From Chloroflexota bacterium (GTDB lineage: Bacteria > Chloroflexota > Anaerolineae > 4572-78 > J111): a DNA stretch of 5,538 nt. How positions within the stretch are numbered: position 1 is the stretch's first letter; each line of letters opens with the position of its first letter. The DNA lies in NCBI GenBank assembly GCA_003695455.1, contig RFJF01000499.1, forward strand, positions 1-5,538. Direction: 5' to 3'. The notes beneath the pieces were generated by a model, which saw only the letters and a program-made list of their open reading frames with translations, was not told where the DNA came from and did not search any database. Below are positions 5,481-5,538 of the stretch, one piece after another. The position numbers and the translations under genes were made by a program.

Positions 5481-5538
5481 ATGTCGTGGCAAACTACCAT
5501 TCACTTGCAAAAAAGTTTTTTTTCAGACGCGGAACGGA
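5481..5538 (+). CDS. Start of an unidentified gene (3' truncated by window end)
   Basis: Nineteen complete codons are visible, reading MSWQTTIHLQKSFFSDAER, with no stop before the edge. The start is supported by an AGGAG site and by same-strand operon context. The peptide has no signal sequence or recognisable domain, and too little is present for a family call; a sugar-processing enzyme would fit the context but the sequence does not show it. The codons for QKSFFS include six As, one G and eight Ts (5509-5523), an indel-prone stretch. Confidence 0.65.
   Translation, partial: MSWQTTIHLQKSFFSDAER

Overview
The window reads as part of a bacterial carbohydrate (pentose or polyol type) uptake and catabolism operon. 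Every supported gene is on the + strand. No taxon-specific marker is present. Moderately high GC, strong GGAGG-like ribosome binding sites, a family 1 sugar ABC importer with unusual permeases and a heptameric intergenic repeat would fit a Chloroflexota-like bacterium, but this is only a tentative inference.

Layout: (1) positions 1-452 are the C-terminal end of a family 1 (UgpB/COG1653-like) sugar-binding lipoprotein or periplasmic-type protein; (2) 477-510 is a strong rho-independent terminator or attenuator with a UNCG-type tetraloop; (3) 595-1770 and 1772-2797 are the two MalF/MalG-type permeases (UgpA- and UgpE-like), one base apart, each with an extra hydrophobic pair of helices absent from ordinary members; (4) 2798-2949 is a non-coding spacer holding six tandem degenerate 7-base units just before the next ribosome binding site; (5) 2950-4485 is an FGGY (XylB-type) carbohydrate kinase; (6) 4482-5423, overlapping the kinase by ATGA, is a divergent shikimate-dehydrogenase-fold protein; (7) 5481-5538 is the first 19 codons of a further gene.

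Together the genes suggest import of a sugar or polyol, phosphorylation by the FGGY kinase and an oxidation/reduction step by the AroE-fold protein. The transporter ATPase is not in the window and must lie upstream or elsewhere (a shared MsmX/UgpC-type ATPase is common). Substrate-site residues of both the kinase and the dehydrogenase-like protein depart from the textbook enzymes, so the names 'xylulokinase' and 'shikimate dehydrogenase' should not be taken literally. The most interesting observations are the paired two-helix insertions in the permeases, the translationally coupled kinase/AroE-like pair with remodelled active sites, and the heptamer repeat whose CTCC cores can pair with the adjacent Shine-Dalgarno.
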